Notes: a model not told the origin generated them from the letters alone. 64,000 nt of DNA from CALEMW01 sp035447065 (GCA_035447065.1 DAOTGJ010000009.1:1-64000); one strand, 5' to 3'. Positions 28,303-38,655 are shown, counted from the stretch's first letter. A program made the numbers and translations.

Positions 28303-28839
28303 GTGTGGCTCTCGTTGATCGGATTCATGGGCAGCGGGAAATCGTCCGTGGCGGCCGCCCTGGCCGAGCGGGCCGTGGCCGACGCCCTGGACCTGGACGC
28401 GCTGATCGAGGCGCGGGCCGGGCGCTCCGTGGCCGCCGTCTTCGATGCGGAGGGGGAGGCCGGCTTCCGCGACCTGGAGGCCGCCGTCCTGGCGGACCTG
28501 CCCGCGGACGAGGAGCTCATCCTGGCCTGCGGCGGGGGCGTGGTGGAGCGGGAGGAGAACCGCGAGCTGCTGCGCCGACGCGGCGTCGTGGTCTGGCTCG
28601 ACGCTCCCTGGGAGGCCCTGCTGGGCCGCCTGGAGCAGGTGGACCTGACGGCCCGCCCCTTGCTGCGCGACGGCGACTGGGCGCGGGTGGAGGCCCTCTA
28701 CCACCGTCGCCGCCCCCTGTACGCCCGCACCGCGCACTTCCGCCTGCGCTGCGACCGCGCCTCGGCCGACGTGGTGGCGCGCCGCGCGCTGGCCTGCCGC
28801 CTGGAGTGGAAGCGCGCGCGTCCGGAGACGCAGGCGTGA
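28303..28839 (+). CDS. aroK: Shikimate kinase
   Basis: A 178-aa kinase that phosphorylates shikimate in aromatic amino-acid synthesis. Walker A GFMGSGKSS, the shikimate-binding DLDALIEARAG and E..FRDLE (EAGFRDLE), the glycine loop LACGGGVV and the lid RPLLR are all visible. The GTG at 28303 gives the normal family N-terminus (VWLSLIGFMG) and has GGGAGGA 8 bases upstream. A longer in-frame ORF from 28213 would start upstream of the terminator hairpin and is unlikely. It overlaps rsmD by 4 bases. Confidence 0.93.
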   Translation: MWLSLIGFMGSGKSSVAAALAERAVADALDLDALIEARAGRSVAAVFDAEGEAGFRDLEAAVLADLPADEELILACGGGVVEREENRELLRRRGVVVWLDAPWEALLGRLEQVDLTARPLLRDGDWARVEALYHRRRPLYARTAHFRLRCDRASADVVARRALACRLEWKRARPETQA

Positions 28840-29384
28840 GGGTGGTGGCGGGGGAGTGGCGCGGCCGGCGCCTGGTCGCCCCGGCCGGCCAGGACGTGCG
28901 CCCCACGGCGGACCGTGTGCGCGAGGCCCTTTTCAGCATCCTGGGCCGACGCGTGCCCGGCGCCGCGGTGGCGGATCTGTGCTGCGGCAGCGGGGCCCTG
29001 GGCATCGAGGCCCTGAGCCGCGGCGCGGCCCGGGCCGATTTCGTGGACCGCGACCCGCGCTCCCTGCGTTCCGCCCGCGCCAACCTGGAGAGCCTGGGCG
29101 CGGAACCGGCGCGCTGGTCCGTGCATCGGGCCGAGGCCGACCGCTGGCTGCAGGAGCGGCTGGCCCGGGCCGACGCGTCGCCCCTGCTGATCCTGGCCGA
29201 CCCGCCCTACGGCGATCCGGTCCTGGACCGCATCCTGGCCGCGGCGGCCGCCGCGCCCGCGGGCGTGGCCGCCCTGGTCCTGGAGCACGAGCCGGGGGCG
29301 CAGCCCCCCGTCCCCGAGGGCTGGTCCGCGGACCGGCGCCGCTACGGACGCACCGAACTCTCGATCCTGGAGCCCGCGTCATGA
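28836..29384 (+). CDS. rsmD: 16S rRNA (guanine966-N2)-methyltransferase
   Basis: A 182-aa Rossmann methyltransferase. N-terminal RVVAGEWRGRRL and RPTADRVREALF are RsmD signatures; SAM motif DLCCGSGALGIEALSRG and the catalytic-type motif ADPPYG follow. It methylates G966 of 16S rRNA in the 30S subunit. GTG start inside the aroK stop (GTGA); its own stop overlaps the coaD ATG. The rsmD-coaD pairing is common across bacteria and supports both calls. Confidence 0.93.
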   Translation: MRVVAGEWRGRRLVAPAGQDVRPTADRVREALFSILGRRVPGAAVADLCCGSGALGIEALSRGAARADFVDRDPRSLRSARANLESLGAEPARWSVHRAEADRWLQERLARADASPLLILADPPYGDPVLDRILAAAAAAPAGVAALVLEHEPGAQPPVPEGWSADRRRYGRTELSILEPAS

Positions 29385-29878
29385 CCGCCAAGCACGCCAT
29401 GATCCCCGGCACCTTCGACCCCGTGACCTGCGGCCACCTGGACATCGTGACCCGCGCCCTGCGGCTCTTCGACCAGGTGACCCTGGCCGTGGCCGACGGC
29501 GGCCGCCACACCCTCTTCTCCCACGCCCGACGCCTGGAGCTGGCCCGCGCCGCGGTGGCGGAGCTGGACGACGGCGCCCGCTGCCGCGTGGCGGGCTTCT
29601 CGGGCCTGCTGGTGGACGCCGTGCGCGCCGAGGGCTGCCAGGTGGTGATCCGCGGCGTGCGCGGCCCCGCGGATCTGGACCACGAGTGGCCCATGGCGGC
29701 CATGAACCACCGTCTGGATCCCGACTTCGAGGCGGCCTTCCTGCCGGCCCGCCCGGAGCTGTCCATGCTCAGCGCCACCATCGTGCGCGACGTGGCCCGC
29801 TGCGGCGGCGAGTTGGCGGGCCTGGTGCCGGCGGTGGTGGCCGCCGCCCTGCGGGAACGCTTCGCCGAGGCCGACTGA
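29381..29878 (+). CDS. coaD: Phosphopantetheine adenylyltransferase
   Basis: A 165-aa nucleotidyltransferase of coenzyme A synthesis (4'-phosphopantetheine + ATP to dephospho-CoA). It has the T/HxGH-type motif GTFDPVTCGHLDI, the RG-containing IRGVRGPADLDHE and the C-terminal SATIVRDVA that replaces the more usual SSSxVR form. Length matches the family (about 160 aa). The ATG overlaps the rsmD stop. It feeds the acyl carrier protein cofactor pathway used by the fab operon downstream. Confidence 0.95.
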   Translation: MTAKHAMIPGTFDPVTCGHLDIVTRALRLFDQVTLAVADGGRHTLFSHARRLELARAAVAELDDGARCRVAGFSGLLVDAVRAEGCQVVIRGVRGPADLDHEWPMAAMNHRLDPDFEAAFLPARPELSMLSATIVRDVARCGGELAGLVPAVVAAALRERFAEAD

Positions 29879-29987
29879 CCCCGCGCCGCCGGGTTTCTGC
29901 GGGTCCCGCCACACGGACCTTGCCCCGGACGGCGCGACGACCACATTGGATGGACCACCGTGGAACTCCATCCGGAGGGAGACGATC

Positions 29988-31175
29988 ATGGAACTCAGGC
30001 TGGGCTGGCTGGCCGAGGTGCTCGGCGATTCGCCGACCCTCAAGCTCTCGGGACAGGCCAAGGAGCTCGCCGCGCGCGGCGAGCCCGTCATCAACCTCAC
30101 CGCCGGCGAGCCGGACTTCGACACCCCGGAGCCCATCCGCCGCGCCGCCCATGAGGCTCTGGACCACGGTCCCAACGGCTACACCGCCAGCGCCGGCATG
30201 CCCGCGCTGCGCGAGGCCGTGGCGCGCTACTACAGCGGCCGTCTGGGCGCCGTGGTGGAGCCGGGCGAGGTCATCGTCTCCAACGGCGCCAAGCAGATCC
30301 TCTTCAACGCGCTGTCCATCCTGCTCAACCAGGGCGACGAGGTGGCCGTGCCGGTGCCCTACTGGGTGACCTACCCGGCCCAGATCGCGGCCCTGCGCGG
30401 TCGCATGATCCCGGTGGTGCCCTCGCGTCCCGGCTGGAAGATCACCGCCGAGGACCTGGAGCGCGCCGGCGCCGGCCGCGCCAAGGCCCTGGTGCTGAAC
30501 ACGCCGTCCAACCCCTCGGGCGCCGTGTACACCCGCGCCGAGCTGGAGGACCTGGCGGAGTACTGCCGCAAGACCAGCTTCTTCATCCTCACCGACGAGA
30601 TCTACGAGGACCTGGTCTACACCGACGAGGGCCACATCCCCCTGATGACGGTGGCGCCGGACCTGCGGCACCGCATCGTGCTGGTCACCGGCCTCTCCAA
30701 GAGCTACGCCATGACCGGCTGGCGGGTGGGCTTCGGCATCGCGGCCAGCAAGACCATCGCCGCCATGAACCGGCTGCAGAGCCACTCCACCAGCAACGTG
30801 AACACCATCGCCCAGAAGGCGAGCATCGCGGCCTTCGACTGCCGCGACGAGGTGGAGCGCATGGCCGTGGCCTTCCGCAAGCGCCGCGACATCCTGGTGG
30901 ACGGGCTGAACGGCATCGACGGCGTGCGCTTCCAGGTGCCCGACGGCGCCTTCTACCTGCTGGTGGACATCCGCGACCGCCTGGACAGCGCCCACACCAC
31001 CGGCGGCTGCTGGCGCATGGCCGAGCACCTGCTGCAGACCCAGAAGCTGGCCACGGTGCCGGGCGAGCCCTTCGGCGTGCCGGGGCATCTGCGCCTGAGC
31101 TACGCCATCGGCGAAGACGAGCTGCACGAGGCCGTGGGCCGCTTCCGCGACGGCGTCGCGAGCTTCGGAGGCTGA
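29988..31175 (+). CDS. Class I pyridoxal-phosphate aminotransferase (aspartate aminotransferase type)
   Basis: A 395-aa fold-type I aminotransferase. Landmarks: LTAGEPDFDTPEPI, GYTASAGMPALREA, SNGAKQILFNAL, substrate-binding PYWVTYP, NTPSNPSGAVY, the PLP lysine Lys238 in GLSKSYAMTGWRVGF and the carboxylate-binding arginine region LRLSYAI. This is the bacterial Iγ-type aspartate aminotransferase (AspB/AatA) or a close relative such as prephenate aminotransferase. The ATG at 29988 has GGAGGGA 7 bases upstream; a longer ORF from 29946 lacks an SD. It stands two bases before obgE. Confidence 0.92.
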   Translation: MELRLGWLAEVLGDSPTLKLSGQAKELAARGEPVINLTAGEPDFDTPEPIRRAAHEALDHGPNGYTASAGMPALREAVARYYSGRLGAVVEPGEVIVSNGAKQILFNALSILLNQGDEVAVPVPYWVTYPAQIAALRGRMIPVVPSRPGWKITAEDLERAGAGRAKALVLNTPSNPSGAVYTRAELEDLAEYCRKTSFFILTDEIYEDLVYTDEGHIPLMTVAPDLRHRIVLVTGLSKSYAMTGWRVGFGIAASKTIAAMNRLQSHSTSNVNTIAQKASIAAFDCRDEVERMAVAFRKRRDILVDGLNGIDGVRFQVPDGAFYLLVDIRDRLDSAHTTGGCWRMAEHLLQTQKLATVPGEPFGVPGHLRLSYAIGEDELHEAVGRFRDGVASFGG

Positions 31176-31177
31176 GC

Positions 31178-32200
31178 GTGAAGTTCGTCGACGTCGCCGA
31201 GATCCAGGCCGCCTCCGGCAACGGGGGCGACGGCTGCGTGGCCTACCGCCGCGAGAAGGGCGTGCCCCGCGGCGGCCCCAACGGCGGCAACGGCGGCGCC
31301 GGCGGCAACGTGTGGCTGGTGGCGTCGTCGTCCAGCTCCACCCTGCAGGACTTCCGCTACCGGCGGTCCTATCAGGCGGAGCACGGGCAGCCCGGCGGCG
31401 GCTGGAACCGCACCGGTCCCGACGGCGCGGACATGGAGATCCCAATCCCCTGCGGCACCATCGTCTACGACGCCAAGGACGGCCGCCAGCTCGCGGACCT
31501 CTCCGAGCCGGGCCAGCGCGAGCTCCTGCTGCGCGGCGGCCGCGGCGGTCGCGGCAACTACGAGTTCCGCAACTCGCGCAACCAGACTCCGGACTTCGCC
31601 ACCAGCGGCCGGCCGGGGGAGGCGCGCGCGCTGCGCCTGGAGCTGAAGCTGCTGGCGGACATCGGCCTGATCGGCCTGCCCAACGCGGGCAAGAGCACCC
31701 TGCTGAGCCGCCTGACCGCGGCGCGGCCCAAGATCGCCGACTACCCCTTCACCACCCTGATCCCCAACCTGGGCATCGTGGACCTGGGCGACATGACCAG
31801 CTGCACCCTGGCCGACATCCCCGGCCTGATCGAGGGCGCCAGCGACGGCAAGGGCCTGGGCCACGAGTTCCTGCGCCACGTGGAGCGCACCCGCGCCCTG
31901 GTCTACCTGGTGGACGTGGCCGATCCGGCGCCGGTCAGCACCCTGCAGATCCTGCGCAAGGAGCTGGAGGCCTACGGCCGCCGCCTGGGCGAGCTGCCCT
32001 TCGCCGTGGTGCTGAACAAGCTGGACATCGCCGACGCCGAGCTCCTGGTGGACCTGCGCGAGGAGGTCCAGCACTGGGCCGCCGATCACGGGGCACGCAA
32101 GGTGCTGATGATCTCGGCGGTGACGGGCCAGGGCCTGGAGAGCCTGCGCCACGAGCTGCGCGACCTCTACCGCGGCCTGGACCTGCCCGCCGGATCCTGA
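31178..32200 (+). CDS. obgE: Obg GTPase
   Basis: A 340-aa GTPase involved in 50S ribosome assembly and stress response. The glycine-rich Obg fold (about 1-158; GGNGGAGGNVW, GRGGRGNY) is followed by a G domain with G1 GLPNAGKSTLLS, G3 DIPGLIEGA, G4 NKLD and G5 ISAVTG. The C-terminal OCT domain of some Obg proteins is absent, as in many bacteria. GTG start directly after the aminotransferase stop. Length is normal for the short form. Confidence 0.96.
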   Translation: MKFVDVAEIQAASGNGGDGCVAYRREKGVPRGGPNGGNGGAGGNVWLVASSSSSTLQDFRYRRSYQAEHGQPGGGWNRTGPDGADMEIPIPCGTIVYDAKDGRQLADLSEPGQRELLLRGGRGGRGNYEFRNSRNQTPDFATSGRPGEARALRLELKLLADIGLIGLPNAGKSTLLSRLTAARPKIADYPFTTLIPNLGIVDLGDMTSCTLADIPGLIEGASDGKGLGHEFLRHVERTRALVYLVDVADPAPVSTLQILRKELEAYGRRLGELPFAVVLNKLDIADAELLVDLREEVQHWAADHGARKVLMISAVTGQGLESLRHELRDLYRGLDLPAGS

Positions 32201-32239
32201 CCCTCCCGTGCACCGCCTCCCGGCGAGGACACGCGCATC

Positions 32240-33145
32240 ATGCTCCGTCAACCCGCGGCGCCGCCCGTCGGCTGCTGGCTGCTCACGCCCCGCAGCCCCG
32301 ATTGGCCGGACCCCTGGAACCACGTGGACGAACCGCCGGACCTGGTGTGGGGGGCGGGGGATCCCGCCGCGCTGGACGGCCCCGCCATCGCGGTCGTCGG
32401 CACCCGCAGGGCCACGCCCCGCGGCGAGGCCATCGCCCGCCGTCTGGGCGCCGACCTGGCCCGCCGCGGCTGGACCGTGGTCAGCGGCCTGGCCCGCGGC
32501 ATCGATGCCGCCGCCCATCAGGGCGCCCTGGACGCCGACGGCGTGACGGTGGCGGTCATGGGCACCGGCGTGGACCGCACCTATCCCCATCGGCACGTGG
32601 ATCTGCGCCGCCGCATCGAGCGCCGCGGCTGCACGGTTACGGACCTGCCGCCGGGCGCCCCGCCGCTGCATTTCCACTTCCCGCGCCGCAATCGCCTGGT
32701 CAGCGGCCTGGCCCAGGCGGTGATCGTGGTGGAGGCCCCGGTGCGCAGCGGCGCCCTGCTCACGGCCTACCAGGGCCTGGACCAGGGGCGGGAGGTCTTC
32801 GCCGTGCCCGGTCCCGTGGACTGCGACCGCGTGCGCGGCTGCCACAAGCTGCTGCGCGAAGGGGCCCATCTGCTGGAGTCCGTGGATGACCTGCACCGGG
32901 TCCTGACCGCCCCCCGCGACGATCCCGCCGCGCCGCCGCCGCGCCTGCCCCTGCCGCGGCCCGGCTCGCCCGCCCGTTGGATCTGGGATCGCCTGGACCT
33001 CACCGGCCTGCGCCTGGACGAGCTGCGCCGCCGCTGGTCCGGCTCCGAGGAGATGCTGCAGGAGGGCCTGCTGGCCCTGGAGGCCGCCGACATGATCCAG
33101 AGGTTGCCGGGAGGGAAGGTGGTCCGTAAGATCTGGCTTCCTTGA
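32240..33145 (+). CDS. dprA: DNA processing protein DprA
   Basis: A 301-aa protein with the DprA Rossmann domain: AVVGTRRATPRG, VVSGLARGIDAAAHQGAL, GTGVDRTYPHRH and FPRRNRLVSGL. A C-terminal winged-helix segment (DLTGLRLDELRRRW) follows a proline-rich linker. DprA loads RecA on incoming single-stranded DNA during transformation. It lacks the N-terminal SAM-like domain of longer DprA proteins (about 360 aa); the first 45 residues are divergent. Together with the ComEA-like gene it suggests some competence capacity. Confidence 0.92.
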   Translation: MLRQPAAPPVGCWLLTPRSPDWPDPWNHVDEPPDLVWGAGDPAALDGPAIAVVGTRRATPRGEAIARRLGADLARRGWTVVSGLARGIDAAAHQGALDADGVTVAVMGTGVDRTYPHRHVDLRRRIERRGCTVTDLPPGAPPLHFHFPRRNRLVSGLAQAVIVVEAPVRSGALLTAYQGLDQGREVFAVPGPVDCDRVRGCHKLLREGAHLLESVDDLHRVLTAPRDDPAAPPPRLPLPRPGSPARWIWDRLDLTGLRLDELRRRWSGSEEMLQEGLLALEAADMIQRLPGGKVVRKIWLP

Positions 33146-33164
33146 ACCCCGCCGGAGGAGGATC

Positions 33165-34087
33165 GTGACGCCGGGCCTGGAAAAACGCATGCGCTGGGGG
33201 CTGGAGGTGGCGCTGCTGCGCGGCTTCCAGCTCCTGGTGCGCGTGCTGCCGGAGCCGGCCTGGCGGGCCCTGGGCCGGGGGCTGGGGCGGCTGGCGGGCG
33301 ACGGGTTCGGCTACCGCCGGCAGGTGGTGGACGACAACCTGCGGGCGGCCTTCCCCCTGCTGGACGCGGCGGAACGCCGGGCCATCGCCGCGAGCATGTT
33401 CCGACGGCTGGGGGAGTCGCTGTGCGAGTTCTTCGCCCTGGGCCGCTGGTCCCGCGACGAGATCCTGGCCCACGTTCCGGAGCTGGACATCGCGGAGCTG
33501 GAGGCGCTGCGCGACCAGGGCCGCGGCGCCATCCTCATGACCGGCCACTTCGGCAACTGGGAGCTGCTGGGCGCCGCGGCCGCCGCCCGCGGCCTGCCCA
33601 TCCACGTGGTGGCGCGCACCCAGAGCAACCCCTGGGCCGACGCCCTGCAGAACCGGATCCGCGAGCGCGCCGGCATGCGCGTGATCAAGGCGGAATCGTC
33701 CCTGCGCGAGATCCTCAGGACGGTGCGCGGCGGGGGCTTCGTGGCCATGCTGCCGGACGTGAACACGCCCGGCGACGGCGTCTTCGTGGACTTCCTGGGG
33801 CGCAAGGCCGCCACGCCGCGCGGCGTGGCCGTCTTCGCCTGGAGGCTGGGCTGCCCGGTCTTCTCCCGCTTCCTGCTGGCCCGCGGCGACGGCACCCACG
33901 CGGGCCTGCCCATGCCCACCCTGCATCCCGACGGCAACAAAGACGAGGCTCCGGCCGTCTACGAGCTCACGCGCGCCATGGCGGCCAATCTGGAAGCCTG
34001 CGTCCGCGCCCATCCCGACCACTACCTCTGGGTGCACCGCCGGTGGAAGACCCGGCCCCCGGAGGAGTCCGCGAAGGAGACCGAGCC

Positions 34088-34091
<4 letters not shown>
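33165..34091 (+). CDS. LpxL/HtrB-family lipid A acyltransferase
   Basis: A 308-aa membrane-associated acyltransferase. It has the catalytic HxxxxE motif (His128 in TGHFGNWE), a typical downstream block (VARTQSNPWADALQNRIRE, shortened here) and LPDVNTPGDGVFVDFLGRKA that corresponds to the family's second conserved region. The C-terminal HPDHYLWVHRRWKTRP is the family end motif. It adds a secondary acyl chain to lipid A or a similar lipid. GTG start with GGAGGAGG upstream; overlaps the ABC ATPase gene by 4 bases. Confidence 0.9.
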
Positions 34092-35020
<929 letters not shown>

Positions 35021-35029
35021 GAGGACCGC

Positions 35030-36349
35030 GTGCGCACCGTGCTGATCGTCAAGGATCTCCGCCGCTGGTGGAGCGACCGCAACGCCCTGGTCATCACCCT
35101 GCTGCTGCCGCTGCTGCTGAGCGGCGTGCTGGGCGTGAGCTTCGGTGGCTTCGGGGGCGGCGGGCCGCAGATCGAGACCATTCCCCTGGACGTGGTGGGC
35201 GATCCCCCGGCCATGGTCCGCGACGCTCTGGACCGGGCCCTGGACGAGGCCGGCCTCTTCGCCGTCACCTGGACCGATTCCGCCACGGCGCGCACCCGCG
35301 TGGCCGCCGGCAAGGCGCGGGCCGCGCTGCTCGTGCCGCCCGACGTGCTGGAGCGCGTGTTCAACGGCGGCACCGTGGTCTTCGGGCTCTGGAAGGATCC
35401 GGGCAGCGTGTTCCAGGCGCAGATCGTCCAGGAGATCCTGGAGCGCATGGTGCTCATGCTGAAGGCCGGCGAGGCGGCCTACTTCGGCGCCTGGCCCCTG
35501 GACTGGGCGCAGCCGGGGCAGGACGGCGCCATCGCGGAGCTGTTCCAGGGCGACTCCAGCCTGGAGGTGTGGCGCCGCATCGCCGACGGGGGCCCGCAGG
35601 CCAAGGCCGCGTGGGAGGAGTTCCGCACGCTGATGGATCACCGGGCCGCCCTGCAGGACGCGTTCTCGGAGCCCCTGATCGACCTGCGCGTGGAGGACCG
35701 CGAGGGCGCCGCTCCGGACCCGCAGGAGATGGCCTCGCGCAACATGTTCGATTGGATCCTGCCCGGCATGGGCATCTTCTTCCTCATGTTCGCCGCCATG
35801 AACGCCGCCGCGGACCTTCACCGCGAGCGTGAGGGCGGGACCCTGCGCCGCATCCTGGCGGCGCCGCTCGGGTCGGCCGACGTGATCCTGAGCAAGTGGT
35901 GCTACGCCATGCTCAACGGCCTGCTGCAGCTGACGGTGCTGCTGGCGGCGGGGAAGGTGCTGTTCAGGATGAATCTGGGCCCCGACCTCTGGTCCCTGCC
36001 CGTGGTGGCCGTGGCGGGCGCCGCCCTGCTGGGTTCGCTCTATCTCCCGCTGGCGCTGATCACCCGCAACGAGAAGCAGATGAGCTCCCTCGGCACGGGC
36101 ATCACCCTGGTGCTGGGCATGCTGGGCGGAAGCTTCGTGCCCACGGACAACCTGCCGGGATTCCTGCAGAAGATCGCCGCGCTGGCGCCCAACGGCTGGG
36201 CGATCCGCGCGATGACGGACGTCATCGCCAGGGACGAGCCTCTGCGCGAGGTGGCGCCCCTGGTGCTGCGGCTGCTCATCGCCTCGATGGTGCTGCTGGC
36301 GGTGTCGTTGGCGATCCACCGCGGCCGCGGAAGGGAGGCCCTGCTGTGA
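35030..36349 (+). CDS. ABC-2 family transporter permease 1
   Basis: A 439-aa protein with one N-terminal membrane helix (LVITLLLPLLLSGVLGVSFG), a large extracytoplasmic domain of about 200 residues, and a cluster of five helices at the C-terminus beginning with MFDWILPGMGIFFLMFAAMNAAADL and the EREGGTLRRILAAP motif typical of ABC-2 permeases. GTG start with GGAGG 3-4 bases upstream region (GAGGACC). Substrate unknown; this group covers drugs, lipids and other hydrophobic compounds. Confidence 0.9.
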   Translation: MRTVLIVKDLRRWWSDRNALVITLLLPLLLSGVLGVSFGGFGGGGPQIETIPLDVVGDPPAMVRDALDRALDEAGLFAVTWTDSATARTRVAAGKARAALLVPPDVLERVFNGGTVVFGLWKDPGSVFQAQIVQEILERMVLMLKAGEAAYFGAWPLDWAQPGQDGAIAELFQGDSSLEVWRRIADGGPQAKAAWEEFRTLMDHRAALQDAFSEPLIDLRVEDREGAAPDPQEMASRNMFDWILPGMGIFFLMFAAMNAAADLHREREGGTLRRILAAPLGSADVILSKWCYAMLNGLLQLTVLLAAGKVLFRMNLGPDLWSLPVVAVAGAALLGSLYLPLALITRNEKQMSSLGTGITLVLGMLGGSFVPTDNLPGFLQKIAALAPNGWAIRAMTDVIARDEPLREVAPLVLRLLIASMVLLAVSLAIHRGRGREALL

Positions 36350-37539
36350 GCACGCTCCGCATCCTGGGCGCCCTGGTGCGCCTGCACGTGCTGAAGGTCT
36401 TCGCGGACCGCACCAACCTGTTCTGGATGTTCGTGATGCCCATGATCTTCACAGTGCTCATGGGCATGATGTTCGGCGGGGTGGGCTCCGGCGGCGGCGA
36501 GCGTCAGCTCCCGGCGCTGGTGGTCTCCGGCGGCTCCGAGGCCCGGGAGCTGGCCGCACGGCTCGAGGGCAGCGAGTTCTTCCGCGTGGAGATGTCCGAT
36601 ACGCTGATGACCGAGGACCAGGCCCGCACCCTGGTCCAGGACCGTCGCCGCAGCGCCGTGCTCGTCGTGGATCCCGCCTACGCCGACAGCCTGGCCGCCG
36701 GACGGCCCGCCGGGCTCGCGCTGTTCTACGACGGCGACCGCGCCAGCGCCCAATCAGCGCGCACGGCGGTGGAGCGCGAGGTGATGCGGCTGGTGAGCCG
36801 GGAGGGGGGCCGGAAGGCCGGCGGGGACAGCTTCTCCGACGCCCGCTTCGATTCGCTTTGGACGGAGCCGCGCTTCCGCCTCGAGGCGGAGACCCTGGGC
36901 CGGCTGGAGGATCAGCCGGCTTCGGCGCTCTCGGGCCTCAGCAACGGCTTCCAGCACACGGGGCCCTCGTATGCGCTGATGTTCGTGATGATGATGATGT
37001 TCATGAGCCTGCGCGACGTGGTGAACGAACGCCTGAACGGCACGTTGAAACGCCTGCGCCTGGCGGCGGCGTCGCCGGGCGTGCTCGCCGTGGGGATGTT
37101 CCTGGGGCCGCTGGCCACCGGCCTCATCCAGTTCGCGGTGCTGCTGGGTCTGAACGCGTTGCTGCCGGGCATGGACTACGGGGACAGCCCGCTCTGCCTC
37201 GCGGTGACCGTCGTGCTCTACACGGCGGTCTGCTCGGCCTTCGCGCTGCTGCTCGCCACCTTCTGCCGCACGCCGGGCCAGGGCGACGGCTTCGGCATGA
37301 CCGGCGCCATGCTCATGGCCGCCCTGGGCGGACTCTGGTGGCCGCTGGAGATCGTGCCGTCCTTCATGCGCGATCTGGGCCTGCTGATGCCCACCGGCCG
37401 CGGCATCACCATCTTCCACAACATGATCGGCCGCGGCTGGGGCCTGGCGCAGAACGCGGACCACCTGCTCTGGCTGGCCGGCACGCTGGTCCTGCTGCTG
37501 GTGCTGGCCCGAGCCCGCTTCCACCGCCTGGTCGATTGA
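36346..37539 (+). CDS. ABC-2 family transporter permease 2
   Basis: A 397-aa paralogue of the previous permease with the same layout: helix 1 (LFWMFVMPMIFTVLMGMMFGG), an extracytoplasmic domain, then five helices starting at YALMFVMMMMFMSL with the ERLNGTLKRLRLAAAS motif. The GTG start overlaps the upstream stop (GTGA), so the two permeases are probably made in equal amounts and form a heterodimer. The gene ends just before the repeat-bracketed HNH element; nothing suggests that it is truncated. Confidence 0.9.
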   Translation: MSTLRILGALVRLHVLKVFADRTNLFWMFVMPMIFTVLMGMMFGGVGSGGGERQLPALVVSGGSEARELAARLEGSEFFRVEMSDTLMTEDQARTLVQDRRRSAVLVVDPAYADSLAAGRPAGLALFYDGDRASAQSARTAVEREVMRLVSREGGRKAGGDSFSDARFDSLWTEPRFRLEAETLGRLEDQPASALSGLSNGFQHTGPSYALMFVMMMMFMSLRDVVNERLNGTLKRLRLAAASPGVLAVGMFLGPLATGLIQFAVLLGLNALLPGMDYGDSPLCLAVTVVLYTAVCSAFALLLATFCRTPGQGDGFGMTGAMLMAALGGLWWPLEIVPSFMRDLGLLMPTGRGITIFHNMIGRGWGLAQNADHLLWLAGTLVLLLVLARARFHRLVD

Positions 37540-37544
37540 GGGAT

Positions 37545-37602
37545 TTGATCTCAGGTATCCCCCACGTGAACACTGTTTGCGTGGGCGATATCATTCCGCA
37601 AA
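37545..37602 (+). repeat. Left copy of the 58-bp hairpin direct repeat flanking the HNH gene
   Basis: Aligned without gaps to 38824-38881 it matches at 45 of 58 positions; the core 37556-37596 matches at 35 of 41. It contains the hairpin CCCACG ... CGTGGG (37561-37585), a conserved loop TGAACACTGT and a conserved flank GGGCGATATCATTC. Confidence 0.85.
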
Positions 37603-37615
37603 ACCATCCTCCCGG

Positions 37616-37631
37616 ATGGGCGGTCGCCCAT
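37616..37631 (+). promoter_or_regulatory. Palindrome covering the HNH start codon
   Basis: ATGGGCG GT CGCCCAT: perfect 7-bp arms. The right arm contains the first two bases of the HNH ATG (37630-37632), and no SD sequence is present. It may hide the start codon or be an operator. Confidence 0.4.
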
Positions 37632-38655
37632 GGCGACGCTTCCCGCCACGCCGGCCGAGCTGGCCCTGCACCGGAATTTCCTGGACTCGGTGCAGACGGC
37701 GAAGAAGGGCATCCTCCGCGCGAGCTTCTATCTGGCGGAACTCGTGGACCGCAAGGTCCACAAAACGTTCGGCTATGCCTCCGGCGTGGAATACGCGATC
37801 GCTCAGGCCGGCCTGACCAGAGGTCAGGCCTCGGATCTGCTCCGCATGGGCCGCAGGCTCCAGGCTCTGCCTCAAACCGCAAGAGCCGTCGCAGACGGCT
37901 CTCTCACCTGGAGCCAAGCCCGAAGACTGATCGGAAAACTCACCCCGGAGAACGAGTGCGAAGCCCTGGCGGCCGCCAGGGCGGAGCCAGAGCCCGCGCC
38001 GGAGGCGCGGGCCACCCCACCCCGAAACCCGTCGGAGCCTGTGCCCCCAGCGCCATCACTCCCTCCGAAACTCCACCCCCAGCCGACGCCGAAGGCGGAA
38101 GGCCACGTGCCGACCGCCGGGCGGCACATCGTCTCACTCTCCTTCGATGATGAGGGCTACGCCCTCTGGGAAGCCGCCATCGCCCAGCTCCGCAAATCAG
38201 GCCGGCGCGAAGCGCTGGCCACGCTCCACCTCCGCGCCCTGCAATGTCTCGCCGCAGGCGTGGAACCGGAGGAGCCCCAGGAGCCCTCCGCCCTCCTCGT
38301 CCTGCTGGAATGCCCGACCTGCGGTCGGGCTGCGATCAACACCTCCCGAGGCGAACTCCCAGCCCCCCGCCCCCTGTTGGAAGCAGCCCACTGCGACGCA
38401 GTGATCGAACACAACGACGCCTCCCGGCGTGCGATCATTCCCCCGAAACTCCGCCGCACGATGCTCCGCAAGGCGCGATACCGCTGCCAGGCCCCGGGCT
38501 GCGAGCACACCCGGAACCTCCAGCTCCATCACCGCATCCCTCATTCCCACGGCGGTCGCACCGAGGCTTCCAACCTCATCGTCCTCTGCTCCCGCTGCCA
38601 TCGCGCGCTCCACGAGCGCGAGGAGCAGCTGCGCGCGGCCAAGCCGCCTGTCTGA
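37630..38655 (+). CDS. HNH endonuclease with N-terminal DUF222-like helical domain
   Basis: A 341-aa protein. Residues 1-110 are helical and resemble the DUF222/13E12 group (FGYASGVEYAIAQAGLTRGQASDLLRMGRRL, ALPQTARAVADGSLTWSQARRLI, quoted in parts). A Pro-rich linker (130-165) follows. The C-terminal HNH nuclease has zinc pair CQAPGC and CSRCH around the catalytic LHHRIPHSHGG and NLIVL. The ATG has no SD and lies in a palindrome. The gene is bracketed by direct repeats. It is intact, so the product is probably active or recently active. Its role could be element mobility, homing or DNA defence; none is shown by the sequence. Confidence 0.85.
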   Translation: MATLPATPAELALHRNFLDSVQTAKKGILRASFYLAELVDRKVHKTFGYASGVEYAIAQAGLTRGQASDLLRMGRRLQALPQTARAVADGSLTWSQARRLIGKLTPENECEALAAARAEPEPAPEARATPPRNPSEPVPPAPSLPPKLHPQPTPKAEGHVPTAGRHIVSLSFDDEGYALWEAAIAQLRKSGRREALATLHLRALQCLAAGVEPEEPQEPSALLVLLECPTCGRAAINTSRGELPAPRPLLEAAHCDAVIEHNDASRRAIIPPKLRRTMLRKARYRCQAPGCEHTRNLQLHHRIPHSHGGRTEASNLIVLCSRCHRALHEREEQLRAAKPPV

